DNA of 64,000 bases from Gordius sp. MW1. Taxonomy: Eukaryota > Nematomorpha > Gordioida > Gordea > Gordiidae. Below are positions 1 to 12,037 of this stretch, one piece after another. The translations under genes were made by a program, and so were the position numbers. Location: contig OZ038528.1 in assembly GCA_964036665.1 (NCBI GenBank), positions 17,843,245 through 17,907,244 on the forward strand, written 5' to 3'. Within the stretch, counting starts at the first letter, position 1, and every line of letters begins with the position of its first letter. The notes under the pieces are model-generated. The model made no database searches. It saw only the letters and a program-made list of their open reading frames with translations, and was not told the origin of the DNA.

Positions 1-1707
1 ACCAACCTTGCCCTTGGTGCTGGAAACCGACGCTTCTGATAAAGGATTTGGGGCAGTGTTGTCTCATGCATGTGATGCTGTACTATTGCGTCCTATTGCG
101 TATGCTTCGAGAACACTTTCCAACGCCGAGGAAAGTTATGCTACTATTGATAAGGAAGCCAAGGCCATTCTATGGGCGGTCCAAAAATTTCACACCTACC
201 TTTACGGAAGGAAATTTATTATAAGAACGGATCATAAACCCTTAGTGCGATTGTTTGGGGAAAATAGGGATCTTCCGAGAATAGTAAATAACCGATTGAT
301 GCGCTGGGCTTATCAGCTATCGGCCTACGATTTTTCAGTGGAGTACATTGAAGGCAAACGGAATAAAGTAGCTGACGCACTTTCAAGGGCGCCCTTACTC
401 CTTACAGAAGAGATTCACAACATTGATGATTTATCAATGCTTAGGATCAAAAACATCATCCTTAAGGATTTAGCACTATCGGGAAAGACTATTAGTGAAG
501 AAACAGATAAGGATTTTTAACTGCGTAAAATAAAGAACTTTATAAACAAAAGTTGGCCCTCACGCAAAGAGGATATTCCACAAGAATTGGGGGTCTTTTA
601 TAATCGCAGAGCTGAGCTAAGTTGTGAAAATAATTTATTATTTATGGATGGGCGGATGGTTATACCGCAATCCCTTCGGCAGCGAGTTTTGGTAAATCTG
701 CATAAAGGTCACCCCGGAATATCAGCTATGAAATCTATCGCTAGGTTCTATTGCTGGTGGCCTCAACTGAATTCTGAGATTGAAAATTTCGTTAATGCTT
801 GTAAAGCATGTCAACAGAATCGTGGGGAAGCTAGTGAAGTTCCATTGTTTTCATGGAATGTCCCCGAGTTTCCTTGGGAAAGAATTCACATCGATTTTGC
901 GGGACCAATCGATGGTTATTCGTGGTTAATAGTAGTTGACGGATTTTCAAAATGGATGGATGTTGAACTCTTACAGTGAACAACAACTCAGGCCTATCTT
1001 CGAATACTTAGGAAGTGGTTTGCCCTGTACGGGGTCCCTAGACAAATTGTTTCGGACAACGGACCCCAATTCACGGGGTTAGAGTTTCAAATTTTTGCAA
1101 GGAGAATAACATTATGCACATGAAATCTTCTCCATATCATCCTAAGACTAACGGGTTAGCAGAGAGAGGAATTCAAACTTTGAAGAAAAGGTACGCGGCT
1201 ACCAAAATGCAGAAGACGAGCCCTCATGAATGTTTGTCAGAGGTCTTGATGACTTACCGAATAAGCACCTTAAATTCAACAGGATCATCACCATATAAAC
1301 TAATGTTTGGACGACATATGAAAACGGCCTGGGATTGGGCACGATCTCCGGTTAAGTCAAAATTGGAAAAACAGGTTTGGTCTACCGAGGAACGGCATAA
1401 CAAAGGATTAAAGACTCGAGAATTTCTTTCAGAACAGTCGGTATGGGTAAGGAATGAAACGAGACCCGGATGGCGTGAAGGTTCGGTAATCACTAGAACG
1501 GGGCCCTTGTCCTACTCAGTGGAAGCGGATGGAAGGATATTGCGGAAGCACGCCGACCAACTGAGGAATAGATTTTTAGATACAAGACAAGAGCTGGTAC
1601 AATCTTCTTCTCCACAAGCGTCAGTTACGCCTCAGGGAGAGGTTGAGATTGAACCGTCAGTCACGCCAGTAGAAGACGGAATTAGCCGGGGAGGAGAGTC
1701 AATTTAA
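1..1707 (+). pseudogene. Ty3/Gypsy pol, 3' part (RNase H and integrase), broken
   Basis: The window opens inside a retrotransposon polyprotein. Residues read from 8-520 carry the RNase H domain (TDASDKGFGAVL, then YATIDKEAKAILWAV, TDHKPL, and the tail KVADALSRAPL). 587-979 carries the integrase HHCC zinc finger (HKGHPG, then CKACQQ) and the first catalytic Asp in HIDFAGP. The second Asp is in SDNGPQF near 1055 and the Glu is in TNGLAERGIQ near 1150. A TGA ends the frame at 977-979 and a frameshift lies before 1114, so the protein is not continuous. RT and gag would lie before base 1. Gypsy integrases insert the cDNA copy; this copy could not do so as it stands. Confidence 0.9.
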
Positions 1708-1800
1708 CTTAGGTCAAACGTGTCGCCCGAAACGCGACGTTCCCCTTGCAAGACTTATCGAAGAAAAGTAATTGAAACCCAAAAAGAAAGGGAGGACATA

Positions 1801-2167
1801 TGTTATATATTTGAATATTGTATTTTAATGTGGTTTGTAAACTTCGGTTCGTATTTAAAGATACCCTTTGTTCTACTTATATATATAATAGCATTCCATA
1901 TGTGTTTACACGTCATTGTTTTATCGCGCTTAATAAATAATAAACTTTCAACCCAGTTGTAATAAATTTAATCATCAATTCAATTATCATCAATTGAATC
2001 ATCAATTTAATCATCATCAAATGAATCATTAATTCAATCATCATCAATTCAATCATCAATTCAATCATCATTTGAATCATCATTTCAATCATTAATATAC
2101 TTATCGTTACTTATATTATTATTACATTAATTCAATAAAGTATATATACAACATCTAATTGTTAAAT
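1801..2167 (+). repeat. Probable LTR of the first Gypsy element
   Basis: It follows the pol end and a purine run (AAAAAGAAAGGGAGGACA near 1782-1799) typical of a polypurine tract. It begins TGTTATATATTTG, and its right edge abuts TGGTGACCCC, which looks like a primer-binding site. The last part (about 1965-2167) recurs at 2868-3107. The left edge is inferred from the polypurine tract, not from an alignment. Confidence 0.6.
1965..2100 (+). repeat. AT-rich tandem repeats of ATCATCAATTCA type
   Basis: Imperfect 9-18 bp units built from ATCATCAATTCA and ATCATTTGA lie inside the LTR. The same kind of array recurs at about 2865-3030 in the second LTR copy, which supports the pair being related. 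Confidence 0.75.
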
Positions 2168-2185
2168 TGGTGACCCCTCCATGAA
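2168..2185 (+). other. Primer-binding-site-like sequence
   Basis: TGGTGACCCCTCC directly follows the LTR edge. LTR retrotransposons keep a tRNA-complementary site starting TGG at this place. The tRNA is not identified. Confidence 0.45.
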
Positions 2186-2864
2186 CCAAACACAGTCCAA
2201 GATTCCCCTGTGAAAACAGATCTACTCCACCATGATGCCCTACTACACCTCTACACTACCAGCGTTGTCACCACCGCTGACCGGTTTAGTGATGACCGAT
2301 TGCGATTCCAATATAGATGCGTATGCCCGTGGCATGTATCCTATTACAATATTGGATAGCACAACAACATCACACACACACAATCTCGGCCACCTCACTA
2401 ACAACCACGGTAGTCGAAAAAAAAAGTTCTCGTCACCGCTGACCGATTTAGTGATGACCGATTGCGATTTCAATATAGATGCGTATGCCCGCGGCATGGA
2501 TCTTATTAATATATTAGGTAGCACAACAACATCAGACACACACAACCTCAGCCACCTCACTAACAACCACGGTAGGCGAAAAAAAGTTCTCGCCACAGCT
2601 GACCGGTTTAGTGATAACCGATTGGTCCCATTTTCGCGGAACCGGAAGCAAGATTCAGTCATGTTCATTGGCCCAAGAAGTTTTTTAGTTTTATGTAACG
2701 CTCCACGTCTAAGAAGGGTCTATTTGTAGTACATATCGGCGAGTTGACAATAACAGTGTAGCGGATAGTCAGTACACAGGTAGATTCACAGGAAGTACAA
2801 TAATGAAGATTATTCTAGAAAACCGTTTTTTAGGATGTAAATCAACCATCCAAGGATAAATTAT
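2186..2864 (+). repeat. Leader-like segment between two LTR copies, with tandem duplication
   Basis: About 680 bp with no recognisable gag. A unit of about 160 bp (around 2268-2432) is repeated at 2433-2589, and a third start appears at 2590. Each unit begins CCGCTGACCG or a close variant and contains GATGCGTATGCCCG. The open frames on both strands here arise from the duplication and match no known domain. It may be the remains of an internal region left between two LTRs. Confidence 0.6.
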
Positions 2865-2867
2865 TCA

Positions 2868-3107
2868 ATCATCATTTGAATCATCAATACCAACCATCAA
2901 TTGACTCATCAATACAATTATCATCAATTCAATCATCATCAATTCAATCATCATTTGAATCATCAATTCAATCATCATCAATTTAATCATCATCAATTCA
3001 ATCATCATTTGAATCATCATTTCAATCATTAATATACTTATCGCTAATTATATCATTATTACATTAATTCAATATAGTGTATATATAACATCTTATTGTT
3101 AAAATGA
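2868..3107 (+). repeat. Second, 5'-shortened LTR copy
   Basis: It repeats the 3' portion of 1965-2167, including CATTAATATACTTATCG, TTACATTAATTCAATA and the final ATTGTTAAA. The first 160 bp of the upstream LTR are not recognisable before it. Confidence 0.6.
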
Positions 3108-3574
3108 TATCGATTTATAAAGATCATAATACTTCATCAGATTAGTTAGTATGAAAAGGCTTAGTAATATAGCTCTATTTAATTCAGGTTTGTAGGTGAA
3201 TGGGCTTTCTAACTAACTCCCTCCGATGTAAAAAAATAGGGTTAAGAAAAGTATAACCATTAATATTATAAAAACCATTTGCATTCCGTTTCCTGATGAA
3301 AGTTGTGGAGCTACTTGGTTAGCTAATATGGCTGATTTATTACATAATGGTTTAATTAGTAATGTGGGACGCAGTTATTTGCTTTTGAGTGTTTAGGATA
3401 TCGCTGCATGTGAAAGATTTTAATGGTGAGACAAATTTGTGAGGTGAAATTCGTGTATACTCGTAATGCCGAAAAATTATATTAATGTTTCTTTAATATT
3501 ATTCAATTAAAAGAGTTAGCATCATTAACCCCATGTTAGTATTAGCAACCTATGCAGTTGGCCAAGCATTGTGA
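3108..3574. other. Unassigned AT-rich sequence
   Basis: No ORF, repeat or motif I can identify. It separates two Gypsy elements. Confidence 0.5.
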
Positions 3575-3820
3575 TGCTATGGTACCCCTATATTCAAATC
3601 CATATTTGAATATTATATGGTCACTTATTAATATCCTTTATTTTGCTATTTTGAGTATACGAATTTATCGTCTGCGTATATTTATCTTCTGCTAATTAAT
3701 TTCGATTTATTGATATCACATTTCACTACACATTCCATTTTTTGATTAAATAAAATATGTTGTTTGCCTTTATTTATTCCCTTGCTTAATATAAATCATA
3801 TTAGTATTAAGGAAGACGGC
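3575..3820 (+). repeat. 5' LTR of the second Gypsy element
   Basis: It starts TGCTATGGTACCCC, matching TGCATGGTACCCC at 7750, and ends near GGAAGACGGC, matching the end of the 3' LTR. Compared with the 3' LTR it has an internal deletion between about 3690 and 3710. Confidence 0.8.
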
Positions 3821-3829
3821 AGATCCGAA

Positions 3830-4615
3830 AATGGAAACTAAACAAATGGATGAAAATTCGAATGAGGAACACACGTTATACTATTGTACAAACTCCCCAT
3901 CTTTAACACATTAAACCCAAGAATTTGGTTCATTCAAATCGAATCTCTTTTTAAAATACGTAAAATTAAAAATGAATTTACTAAATTAGTTTATCTCATC
4001 GAAAATCTTCCCCAAGAGGTGACGTCAGAAATAGAACATTCCTCCTGAAGCTCCGTTTTCAAAGCTGAAGGAAGCTATTATCGAGCGCACATCCCGAAGT
4101 GATATGCAGCGCCTTCACGATCTACTTACAAACGTAAAACTGAGAGACCGAACCCCATCTCAACTACTGCGTTATATGAGAACTTTGTTAGGAACCCATT
4201 CACTGGACGACACCATACTCAAACAACTCTGGATGTATAAATTACCAGCCACAATGACCGGAATACTAGCGATTTTTGCCCCAAATCAATCCACCACAAA
4301 ATTGGCGGAAACGCAAATAAAATCGGCTACCTACTACGTAATTAATAATTAATTCTTTGAAACCAGATCTAAATAAAGAGTTGGAAGAACTAAAAGTGCT
4401 GGTCAAAAACCTTAATGTCACAGTAGATACATTAAAAAAAAGATTTAAAAAAAGTACGAACACGATCCTTTTCTAGACAGCGGTCTTACTCTCGACCCAC
4501 ACGTTCAACTAATACAAACGACCCTATAATATGCTGGTACCGCAATAAATTTAAAGAAAAGGCTACCAAATGTGTTGGGCCTTGTTCTTTCCACCACCAA
4601 GAATCAAACTAACAG
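3830..4615 (+). pseudogene. Gypsy gag remnant
   Basis: Broken reading frames resemble insect-type Gypsy Gag. A readable block at 4104-4352 contains RLHDLLTNVKLRDRTPSQLL and ends LAETQIKSA. Near 4530-4590 is a cysteine knuckle-like stretch (CWYRNKF, then CVGPC). Stops interrupt it before and after the readable block. Gag would form the particle that packages the RNA. Confidence 0.75.
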
Positions 4616-4689
4616 GCCGTCCAGCAAAAACGACATCTGGAGCCGGCCTTCATATACCTAGTCGCCTATTCTATATTTACGAAAAAAAT

Positions 4690-7600
4690 TCAACTTTTAA
4701 TTTTTTAATCGACACAGGCGCTTAAATTAGCGTTTTTTCAGCAACCAAACGAGAACGACTAAAATTGTTCAATATACAGCTACAGGCCGCAAATTCGAGC
4801 GCCATAAAAACTTTTGGACAAAAATCGTTGACTTTGGATCTAGGCCTTAAACGACGATATCAATGGATTTTTTACTATGTCTGACGTCAAGCTTCCAATA
4901 TCAGGAGCAGATTTTGTAAGTCATTTTAACTTAATAATTAATATTACAAAGAAATAACAGATCGAAACACAATTACTACGGGCAAACAAATTGCACCTAA
5001 AGAAGTAAACTCACAATTGGCCTTAGTAAATCCACCAGAATTTAATTGGTTATTTAAAAATACCCCGCCGTTTTCAAGCCTTAGTATATACACCAACTAC
5101 AAAACATAATCCCCATCACCATATAGAAACAAAAGGGCCGCCAGTATTTTCCAAACCCAGACGTTTGAATGCTGAAAAACTGAAGATAACCAAAGATGAG
5201 TTCATGCACATGATGGATTTAGGCATCATCAGAACATCAAATAGCAGCTGGCCTTCACCACGACACATGGCACCCAAAAAGAACAAAAAGAGTGGAGACC
5301 ATGCGGAGATTATCGGCTCAATATTGAAACAATTCCCGATCGTTACCCTCTACCTCATACATGATTTTTCACTTTCCTTGTCAGGTAAAAATATATTCAC
5401 TAAATTGGATTTAGTTAGTGCTTATCACCAAATTCCAATGGCACCAATATTTAAAAAACAGCCATAACAACCCCATTTGGTTTATTTGAATTCTTAAGCA
5501 TGCCTTTTGGTCTAAGAAATGCAGCACAAACGTTTCAAAGATTCATTGACCATGTTCTCAGATGATTAAACCATACATTTGCCTATTTAGATGACATAGT
5601 AATCGCCAGTTCTTCACTTGCAGAACACAAAGTACACGTCGAACAAGTAATACAACGACTTTTTGATAATGGGATTAATATCAATTTGCAAAAATGTAAA
5701 TGGGGCATAAAGGAAATTGAGTTCTTAGGACACACCGAAACGTCTTAAGGGTTAAAACCTATACCCGATAAAATAGACACCATCGACGAATTTCCAACCC
5801 CAACTTCAATGACACAAGTGCTAAGATTTATTGGCATGATAAATTTTTACCGACGGTTTATCGCTAAGTGTGCAGATCTCCTCAAACCATTAATTGACCA
5901 CCTCGATGATACCAAAAGACCAATTGAGTTAACTCATGAAGCAAAAGACGAATTCATTCAGGCAAAACAAGCTCTTAAACAAATAACTAGTCAATGTAAT
6001 TTAGATGAAAAGAGCAAGCTGTCACTTACTACGGATGCTTCCAATTATGCTGTAGGAGGAGTTCTACAACAACAATCATTAAACGGTGATATTCTACCCC
6101 TTGCCTTCTTTTCAAAGAAACTTTCACAAACTCAAACACGCTACAGCACCTTTAGCCGAGAACTTTTGGCCATTTACCTCACAATAAAACATTACAGCCA
6201 TGTTCTCGAAGGACGCAATTTCACCGTATATACCGACACAAACCCTTGACTTATGCACTTAAGGCAAAGTCTGACAAATACTCTCCCAGAGAAATCCGTC
6301 AGTTGTACATTTCTCAATTCACATCAGACATCAAATACATCCGAGGTAGCACAAACATTGTGGCTGATACCCTGTCCCGTACCGTTATCTACACAATTCA
6401 ACTCCATACATCACAGTCATTACTGGAGCTCATAGCTACGAGACAGAAGGTCGAAAGTTACACCAATGAGGAAACCAAGTCTATAATATTGGAACAATTC
6501 CCAATACCCTGATCAAAACAAAATATCATTTGTGATGTTTCCTATACAACACCTCGACCTCTGGTACCCCCTACCCTACGACAAACAGTTTTCGACCAAT
6601 ATCATGGCTTATCACATCCTAGTATCCGTTCAACTCTTAAACTAATTTCGAAAAAATTTGTCTGGCCTCAAATGAACCATGATGTACAAAGATGGGCTCA
6701 GCAATGCCATAAATGTCCGGTTTGCAAAGTCCATAAACATGTTGTTTCTACTCTAGGTACATTCAACCAACCAGATGCTCGATTCAGCCATGTCCACCTA
6801 GACATCGTTGGCCCGTTACCGCCCTCCATGGTTACACCTACATTTTTACGGCCATTGATCGATTCACCCGGTGGCCAATTGCAATCCCTATGAAAGATAT
6901 ATCAGCCGAAACAGTGGCTAGTACCTGAAACATTGGATAGCAAATTTTGGCGTTTCAACCATTATAACAACAGATAGGGGATCCCAGTTCCAGTCGACGC
7001 TCTTCCGTCAATTTTTTCAACTTCTCGGTTATCATCATATAGCCACAACCGCCTATCATCCACAAGCCAACGGGCTGGTTGAACGTTTCCACCGTCAGCT
7101 AAAGAGTTCGATCATGGCAAAAGACAACGTTAACAAATGGTCCGAACTACTTCCTTTGATACTTCTGGCATTAGAACCACAATCAAGGAAGATCTAGCAT
7201 CCTCTAGTTCCGAAATAGTATATGGTACTACCTTACGTCTCCCGATAGATTTCATACAACCCTCGTCACTCGACACCAACGCCACCTATTTCATACAACG
7301 CCTTTGACACCATTTCGACAGCGTACGTTTCACACCACCACGTCCTCAAACATCAACCAACAAATCCCTGCCGATTTAACCCCTTACATTTTTATCAGGA
7401 CAGATAAAGTTCGCAAAAGTTTATCTCCACCATATGAAGGTCCATTTAAAGTAATAGACAGACAAGCTAAATATTTTGTGGTAGACAAAAACGGGAAACA
7501 AGATACAAGAAAATATCTATTAATCGTTAGCATATATCGAATCAGTCAACCCACCAAAGCCACTCACAAAAGACCAACCAATCACAAAAGGCCCAACCAT
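4690..7600 (+). pseudogene. Gypsy pol remnant (protease, RT, RNase H, integrase)
   Basis: Protease: FLIDTGA near 4700, followed by a stop. RT: frames from 5165 (KLDLVSAYHQIP), then TPFGLFEF and AYLDDIVIASS near 5590; YLDD holds the catalytic Asps. RNase H at 5809-6249: LTTDASNYAVGGVLQQ, FSRELLAIY. Integrase near 6600-7130: MNHDVQRWAQQCHKC, HLDIVGPLP, TTDRGSQF, HPQANGLVERFH. The C-terminal GPF-type module (YEGPFKVIDR) is near 7430. At least six stops or frame changes break it. It matches the third Gypsy copy module by module. Confidence 0.88.
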
Positions 7601-7749
7601 TAAACCTCAACCTTCCACCTCTACAACTACAACCACCTCAACCATAGGTCAAGCCATACAACCACAAAATCTGGACGAAAAGTCCACTGGCCAGCAAAAT
7701 TAGCCGAGTATATCTACTTTTAGCACTCCTTGCAAATAGGGACGGGAAT

Positions 7750-8058
7750 TGCATGGTACCCCTGCATTCAAATTCCATATTTGAATATTATATGGTCACT
7801 TATTAATATCCTTTATTTTACTATTTTGAATATACGAATTTATCGTCTCCGTATATTTACTTCTGCTTATGTTATCGTCTGCGTAGGATTTTATTGTTTG
7901 CTAATAAATACTCGCGGATATAAAACAAATTAATTTCGTTTATATTTATATCCCACACTACACATTCCATTTTTTGATTAAATAAAATATATTATTTGCC
8001 TTTATTTATTCCCTTGCTTAATATAAATCATATTAGTATTTATAATGAAGACGGCGGC
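7750..8058 (+). repeat. 3' LTR of the second Gypsy element
   Basis: It follows GGGACGGGAAT, a purine-rich tract at 7739-7749. It is longer than the 5' LTR and ends near ATGAAGACGGCGG. Confidence 0.8.
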
Positions 8059-8504
8059 AACAATGCTGTGTTCATTAAGGGCGCAGATGTTCATAAGTGG
8101 TGAAAAATGGAATTGTTTAGCACTAATGTTAGGCACTAAGAAGTCATAAATTTTAAATTCTGGCTTTAATTAACTAGGATAGGGTTCGCCTGTATCAAAG
8201 CGCTCTTCAAAGTCAGGAAATTCCAGAGCGAGACGATCAGCCTAGGTTACCTCACGGTCTTCCTGTCAAGGGTTACAGGATTGACTGTCAAAAAACACAA
8301 CCTCAAATTAGAGGACAAGAATCTAACACAACAATAGCTTAGCAAAATTGCTTTTCATCCGCGCGGGCCTTCGATTCCGTTTTGAAACCTAATAAATCCG
8401 GCCAGGATGGTCGAGCGAATATAATGCACCAGTAATATGTCCGAGAAGGTTCTGGACGGTTTAATAAACTGGCTTTATGGTCGACTCCTTTGTCATTCAA
8501 CAAA
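8059..8504. other. Unassigned sequence
   Basis: Mixed-composition DNA with no protein motif I recognise and no obvious repeat within the window. Confidence 0.4.
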
Positions 8505-9060
8505 ACGCTATATTGAGATAGTTAATTGCAACCAATAATAAAAACTACAAAAATCATTTAGTCTCCTTACTTTATTATGTATAACTGAATTATATGAATT
8601 TTACAATATAGAATTTCATAGAACCGCGCGATGGTAGATTAAAAAGGAATAATGTGCAAATACACATCCGAGAAAATATATATGGAAAATTTGTATCATC
8701 AAGCACGATTAATGGAGAGATACCAAATAAATAATCTTGTCTATCCGTGAGCCCGAGTTTGACGCCCAAACTAGTTGACCATGGAGAGCCTTCTAGGCCT
8801 TTTACCACAATTTGAATGGAGAATCGGTAGCTCCTCAACCCAACTGCAACGTAAATAAGCCCCAGTCCGACGCCCAAACTAGCTAACCATGGAGAGCCTT
8901 CTAGCCCGTGTACCACAATCTGAATGGAGAATCGGTAGTTCCTCAAACCAACCACATCGTAAAAAGACTTTCTATCCACACCATCGATCCGTGAGCCCGA
9001 GTCCGATGCTCTAGCAAACAATGGAAAACCTTCAAGTCCTCTCACCACAATCTCAAGGAA
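8505..9060. repeat. Dispersed repeat with three internal tandem units
   Basis: 8505-8720 is present in reverse orientation at about 26095-26310 (shared runs include AACCAATAATAAAAACTAC). 8745-9060 holds three imperfect copies of a 110-130 bp unit containing CCGAGTYYGAYGC, CATGGAGAGCCTTCTAG and ACCACAATYTGAATGGAGAA. The minus-strand 152-residue frame here is produced by these repeats and shows no known domain. Confidence 0.7.
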
Positions 9061-9439
9061 GTGTCGTATCCTTAGTATTTATATGCTTATAATATTAGTC
9101 TCGCGCATGCTCTGCTTTTTGCTTTTACTTTAATGCTTCCTACTAGATACCTGCACTGCCCGGCCCGCGGGCTGGGCTTGGACGGGCTTCTGCTTAAAAA
9201 TAAAACAACGGGCCTGGACGGGCTCGGGTCGGGCCTAGTTTTACTTAAGGCCCGTTAAAAGCCCGTTTAAAAATTAATTAGATTTAGTACAAAAGAAGGT
9301 GTTTTCATAATGATCTAATTTGTAATTATTTTATGTATATAACAAGGAAAGTTAAATTTTGTTTCCATCCTAGTTCATTAATTCATTAATAGCTCAACCC
9401 GCATTATAAATGTTAAGATAATTTATACACGTAATTCCT

Positions 9440-9560
9440 TAGACGGCCAATTTAAATTGGAGGGGGGGCAGTTTAAATAGGACAAAAAATGCTTTTTTCA
9501 TTAGTAATTTTTGGATTTGGAGGGGTGCAGCTGCCCATATTTGCCTCCCATTTATACCCT
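9440..9560. repeat. Copy of the G-run MITE family
   Basis: It contains AATTGGAGGGGGGGCAG and, further on, TTTTTGGATTTGGAGGGG, like the copies at 15240, 48165 and 48585. The ends are not clear here. Confidence 0.5.
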
Positions 9561-10717
9561 CTAGCAATATTGAATAAATTAATTGAATATTATTTAAAAT
9601 TATTTATATTAATTGCTATGCAATTTATGGGCTCTCTTTTGGCTATCCGTCCTGTTCATCCTGTCCTGTCCAACTTGTAATTTTTCAGTAATTGCCGTGG
9701 AAACTTATACGGTTTTAATGGCTGTGGACTTATGCTTCTGTGAAAGACTTTTATTTAGCTGACCGCTGATTGGCTTTACTTTTTTCGACCTCGCCTAAGC
9801 TCAAATTCTATTATGGTTTTTCTGCCTGACTGATTACCTTTATTAATAAATTTGTTTTGCCAATTTGGCTAGGTCGTTAATTTATAACGGATGAACGAAA
9901 CTGGCTAAATATCTCCCTGCAAATTAATGCCGACCGTTGCTAACTTCTACTTTATCTGACCCCGGCCAAATGCCAAAATTTATATACTTATTATCATTAA
10001 CAAATTTAAAAACAAATTCTTAAATCTATTTCCTCAAGTTACTTTCATCACTGTTTTCTCATTTTATATCAATAAACTAATTATTTAAAATGGTGGCAAA
10101 GCAAGGAAGCTAAGTAGCTTTATTAAAACCATATAACCTTAAATAGGGTTTAAAAATTTATTTGGCTTATATGGTTTTATGTATCCTGAAGTGACACTTT
10201 TCCATGTAGGTCGTTTCTTAAAAGATAGAAGAACTCGAGTGACCGGGAATTACCAATTTTTTCTTTTTAAACTATTTTTATTAACATTTTTAACACAAAC
10301 ATATTGTTTGCCATATCAATAAAAAAAATTAACCCTCCATCGTACCTATGGGGTCTCACAGACCCCACGAAAGTTATAATTTAACACCACTTAAACAGTT
10401 TAAGATTTAGAGATCTGGTTTTTTTAGAGTTTTCCTAAATATATAAAAGCTACATTCCCTGAAAATTTCATTCGATTTACTCCAATACTTTTTGAGATAT
10501 AAGCGTTTGGGGTCCAATAGACCCCATAAGGCAAGTTTTTAAAGAGTTTTTTTGTTTTGGCCAAAAGAAAATTTTCATTTTTTTTACTTAAAAATAGTAA
10601 TTTAAACATGTATATAACGAATCATGGTTGAGGCAGCACAATCGTCACAAAAAGCAGCACAAAATTAGGTTCGTATTTTAGAGATTAACTAGCTACCTAT
10701 CGTTTGCATATTGTTAC

Positions 10718-11107
10718 ATGGCATTTGTGCAAGAATTTAGAAATTTTCTAGCGAAAGATAAATTAAATAAGTGTAATTATATAGGCTGTACATATTTTTT
10801 AGAATTTATGAAGTCAGCAAGAAATGTTCAGGTGTTGACTTATGGCCGATACTCCTATACCAAAGCAAAGATAGGAAAAAACCCAGGTATTTATTACCAA
10901 GTAATTTAAACCTAACCCTAACCCAATAATCACATAGAAGGATTCCACAACAAATTAAAACACATGATAAAACAATCCCACCCTAACATCTACGAGTTCA
11001 AAGATCACATTAAAGCAATACAACGAGAAAGTGACTCAAAGATCAAAAAGATAAATCAAGGGAAAATGATCAAGATAAATCAAGGGAAAATGATCAATCT
11101 TATATAA
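10718..11107 (+). pseudogene. MULE-like transposase remnant (FLYWCH start plus C-terminal part)
   Basis: The frame from 10718 gives VLTYGRYSYTKAKIGKN, which resembles the opening of a FLYWCH zinc finger. After a stop at 10907, the same frame resumes at 10925 with NNHIEGFHNKLKHMIKQSHP followed by FKDHIKAIQRE, which is close to the end of MULE transposases found with FLYWCH fingers (pattern NN-x-(V/I)EG-(F/W)HN). The DDE core between them is missing. Family assignment is by motif only. It sits inside the piggyBac element, so it probably jumped or was captured there. Confidence 0.6.
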
Positions 11108-11214
11108 TACATATTGTTCACTGAATCTTAATAAATATTGTATACATGAGAATTAATAAAATTTTGGTTCTCATTTTATGAAATCTTTCAGATATAATTG
11201 ATGATGACAAATTA

Positions 11215-11655
11215 TTAAATAATTAACTACATATAGCTAAGATCTAAGATATATGCTTTCACCCACTTCTGTGCAAAATGTAATATAGGCAAGGGTTAGA
11301 TTTAGTAATTTATTTGATAATATGTATTTATTTATAAAATAGTATTATACATTTTGATATACCTTATTTTGTTTTAATTAACAAATATAGTATCCTTTTA
11401 TTAAGTATAATTACATATTATAATTTCACCATTTTATAAATAATTACCTACATATAGCTAAGATCTAAGATATATACTTTCACCCACTTCTGTGCAAAAT
11501 GTAATATAGGGAAAATGTAATATAGGCAAGGGTTAGGGTTAGATTTAGTGAGTTATTTGATAATATGTATTTATTTATAAAATAGTATTATACATTTTGA
11601 TATACCTTATTTTGTTTTATTTAACTATTATAGTATCCTTTTATTAAGTATAATT
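11215..11655. repeat. Tandem duplication of about 225 bp
   Basis: 11215-11440 is repeated at 11443-11655 with few changes; both copies contain CTACATATAGCTAAGATCTA and CACCCACTTCTGTGCAAAAT. The second copy has a small extra duplication (AAAATGTAATATAGG) at 11511. Confidence 0.85.
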
Positions 11656-11785
11656 ACATATTATAATTTCACCATTTTATAAATCTGATGCCCAGATTCA
11701 CTTTCACCATATCAATTTTCATATGGTTTTTCATAAGGTTTTCGTGACGAGAGTAACGAAATGTGATGATCGTGACGAGTTTTAG

Positions 11786-12037
11786 CTCCTTTTTCTGTGC
11801 TGCCTCAACCAAGCCCCTAACAAACAGCTCCATAAAGATACAAGGGAATTCATTAAACGATTGTACAACGTTGAAGAGAATCCCGAACCAAGATCTAATA
11901 AAAAACGAAGGTGTTCCAGTTACTTCCGCAACCGAGATGTAAAAACAAGATTTTTGTGCAAATCTTGTCAAAACCCGCTCTGTTCTAGTCACATTGTAAT
12001 GTTGTGTGAAAAATGCAGTGAAAAAAACGAAAAATAA
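11786..12037 (+). pseudogene. piggyBac transposase C-terminal fragment
   Basis: The frame is open from 11786 to TAA at 12035-12037. It ends with a cysteine-rich domain: KKRRCSSYFRNRDVKTRFLC, then CQNPLCSSH, then CEKC. This spacing resembles the DNA-binding cysteine-rich tail of piggyBac transposases. The DDD core is not seen upstream. The fragment lies on the plus strand within an element whose ends are also piggyBac-like, so it is likely the element's own degraded gene. Confidence 0.72.

Larger units (their letters stand above)
3575..8058 (+). mobile_element. Second Ty3/Gypsy element, full-length but decayed
   Basis: Order seen: LTR (3575-3820), gag remnant, protease, RT, RNase H, integrase, LTR (7750-8058). 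The two LTRs share long stretches such as CATATTTGAATATTATATGG and CACTACACATTCCATTTTTT. The 5' LTR lacks about 50-60 bp present in the 3' LTR. Stops and frameshifts occur throughout pol, so it is not autonomous. Its pol is the same family as the copy at 36807-39267, which is better preserved. Confidence 0.88.

Noticed and set aside
2232-2729. Overlapping 165 and 141 residue ORFs
   Set aside because: Product of a tandem duplication in a leader-like region; no gag motif.
8590-9048. 152-residue minus-strand ORF with repeated GLEGSPW peptides
   Set aside because: The repeats are DNA tandem units; no domain and a dispersed-repeat context.
10910-10925. Telomere-like CCTAACCCTAACCC
   Set aside because: Only two units inside a transposon; no telomeric array.
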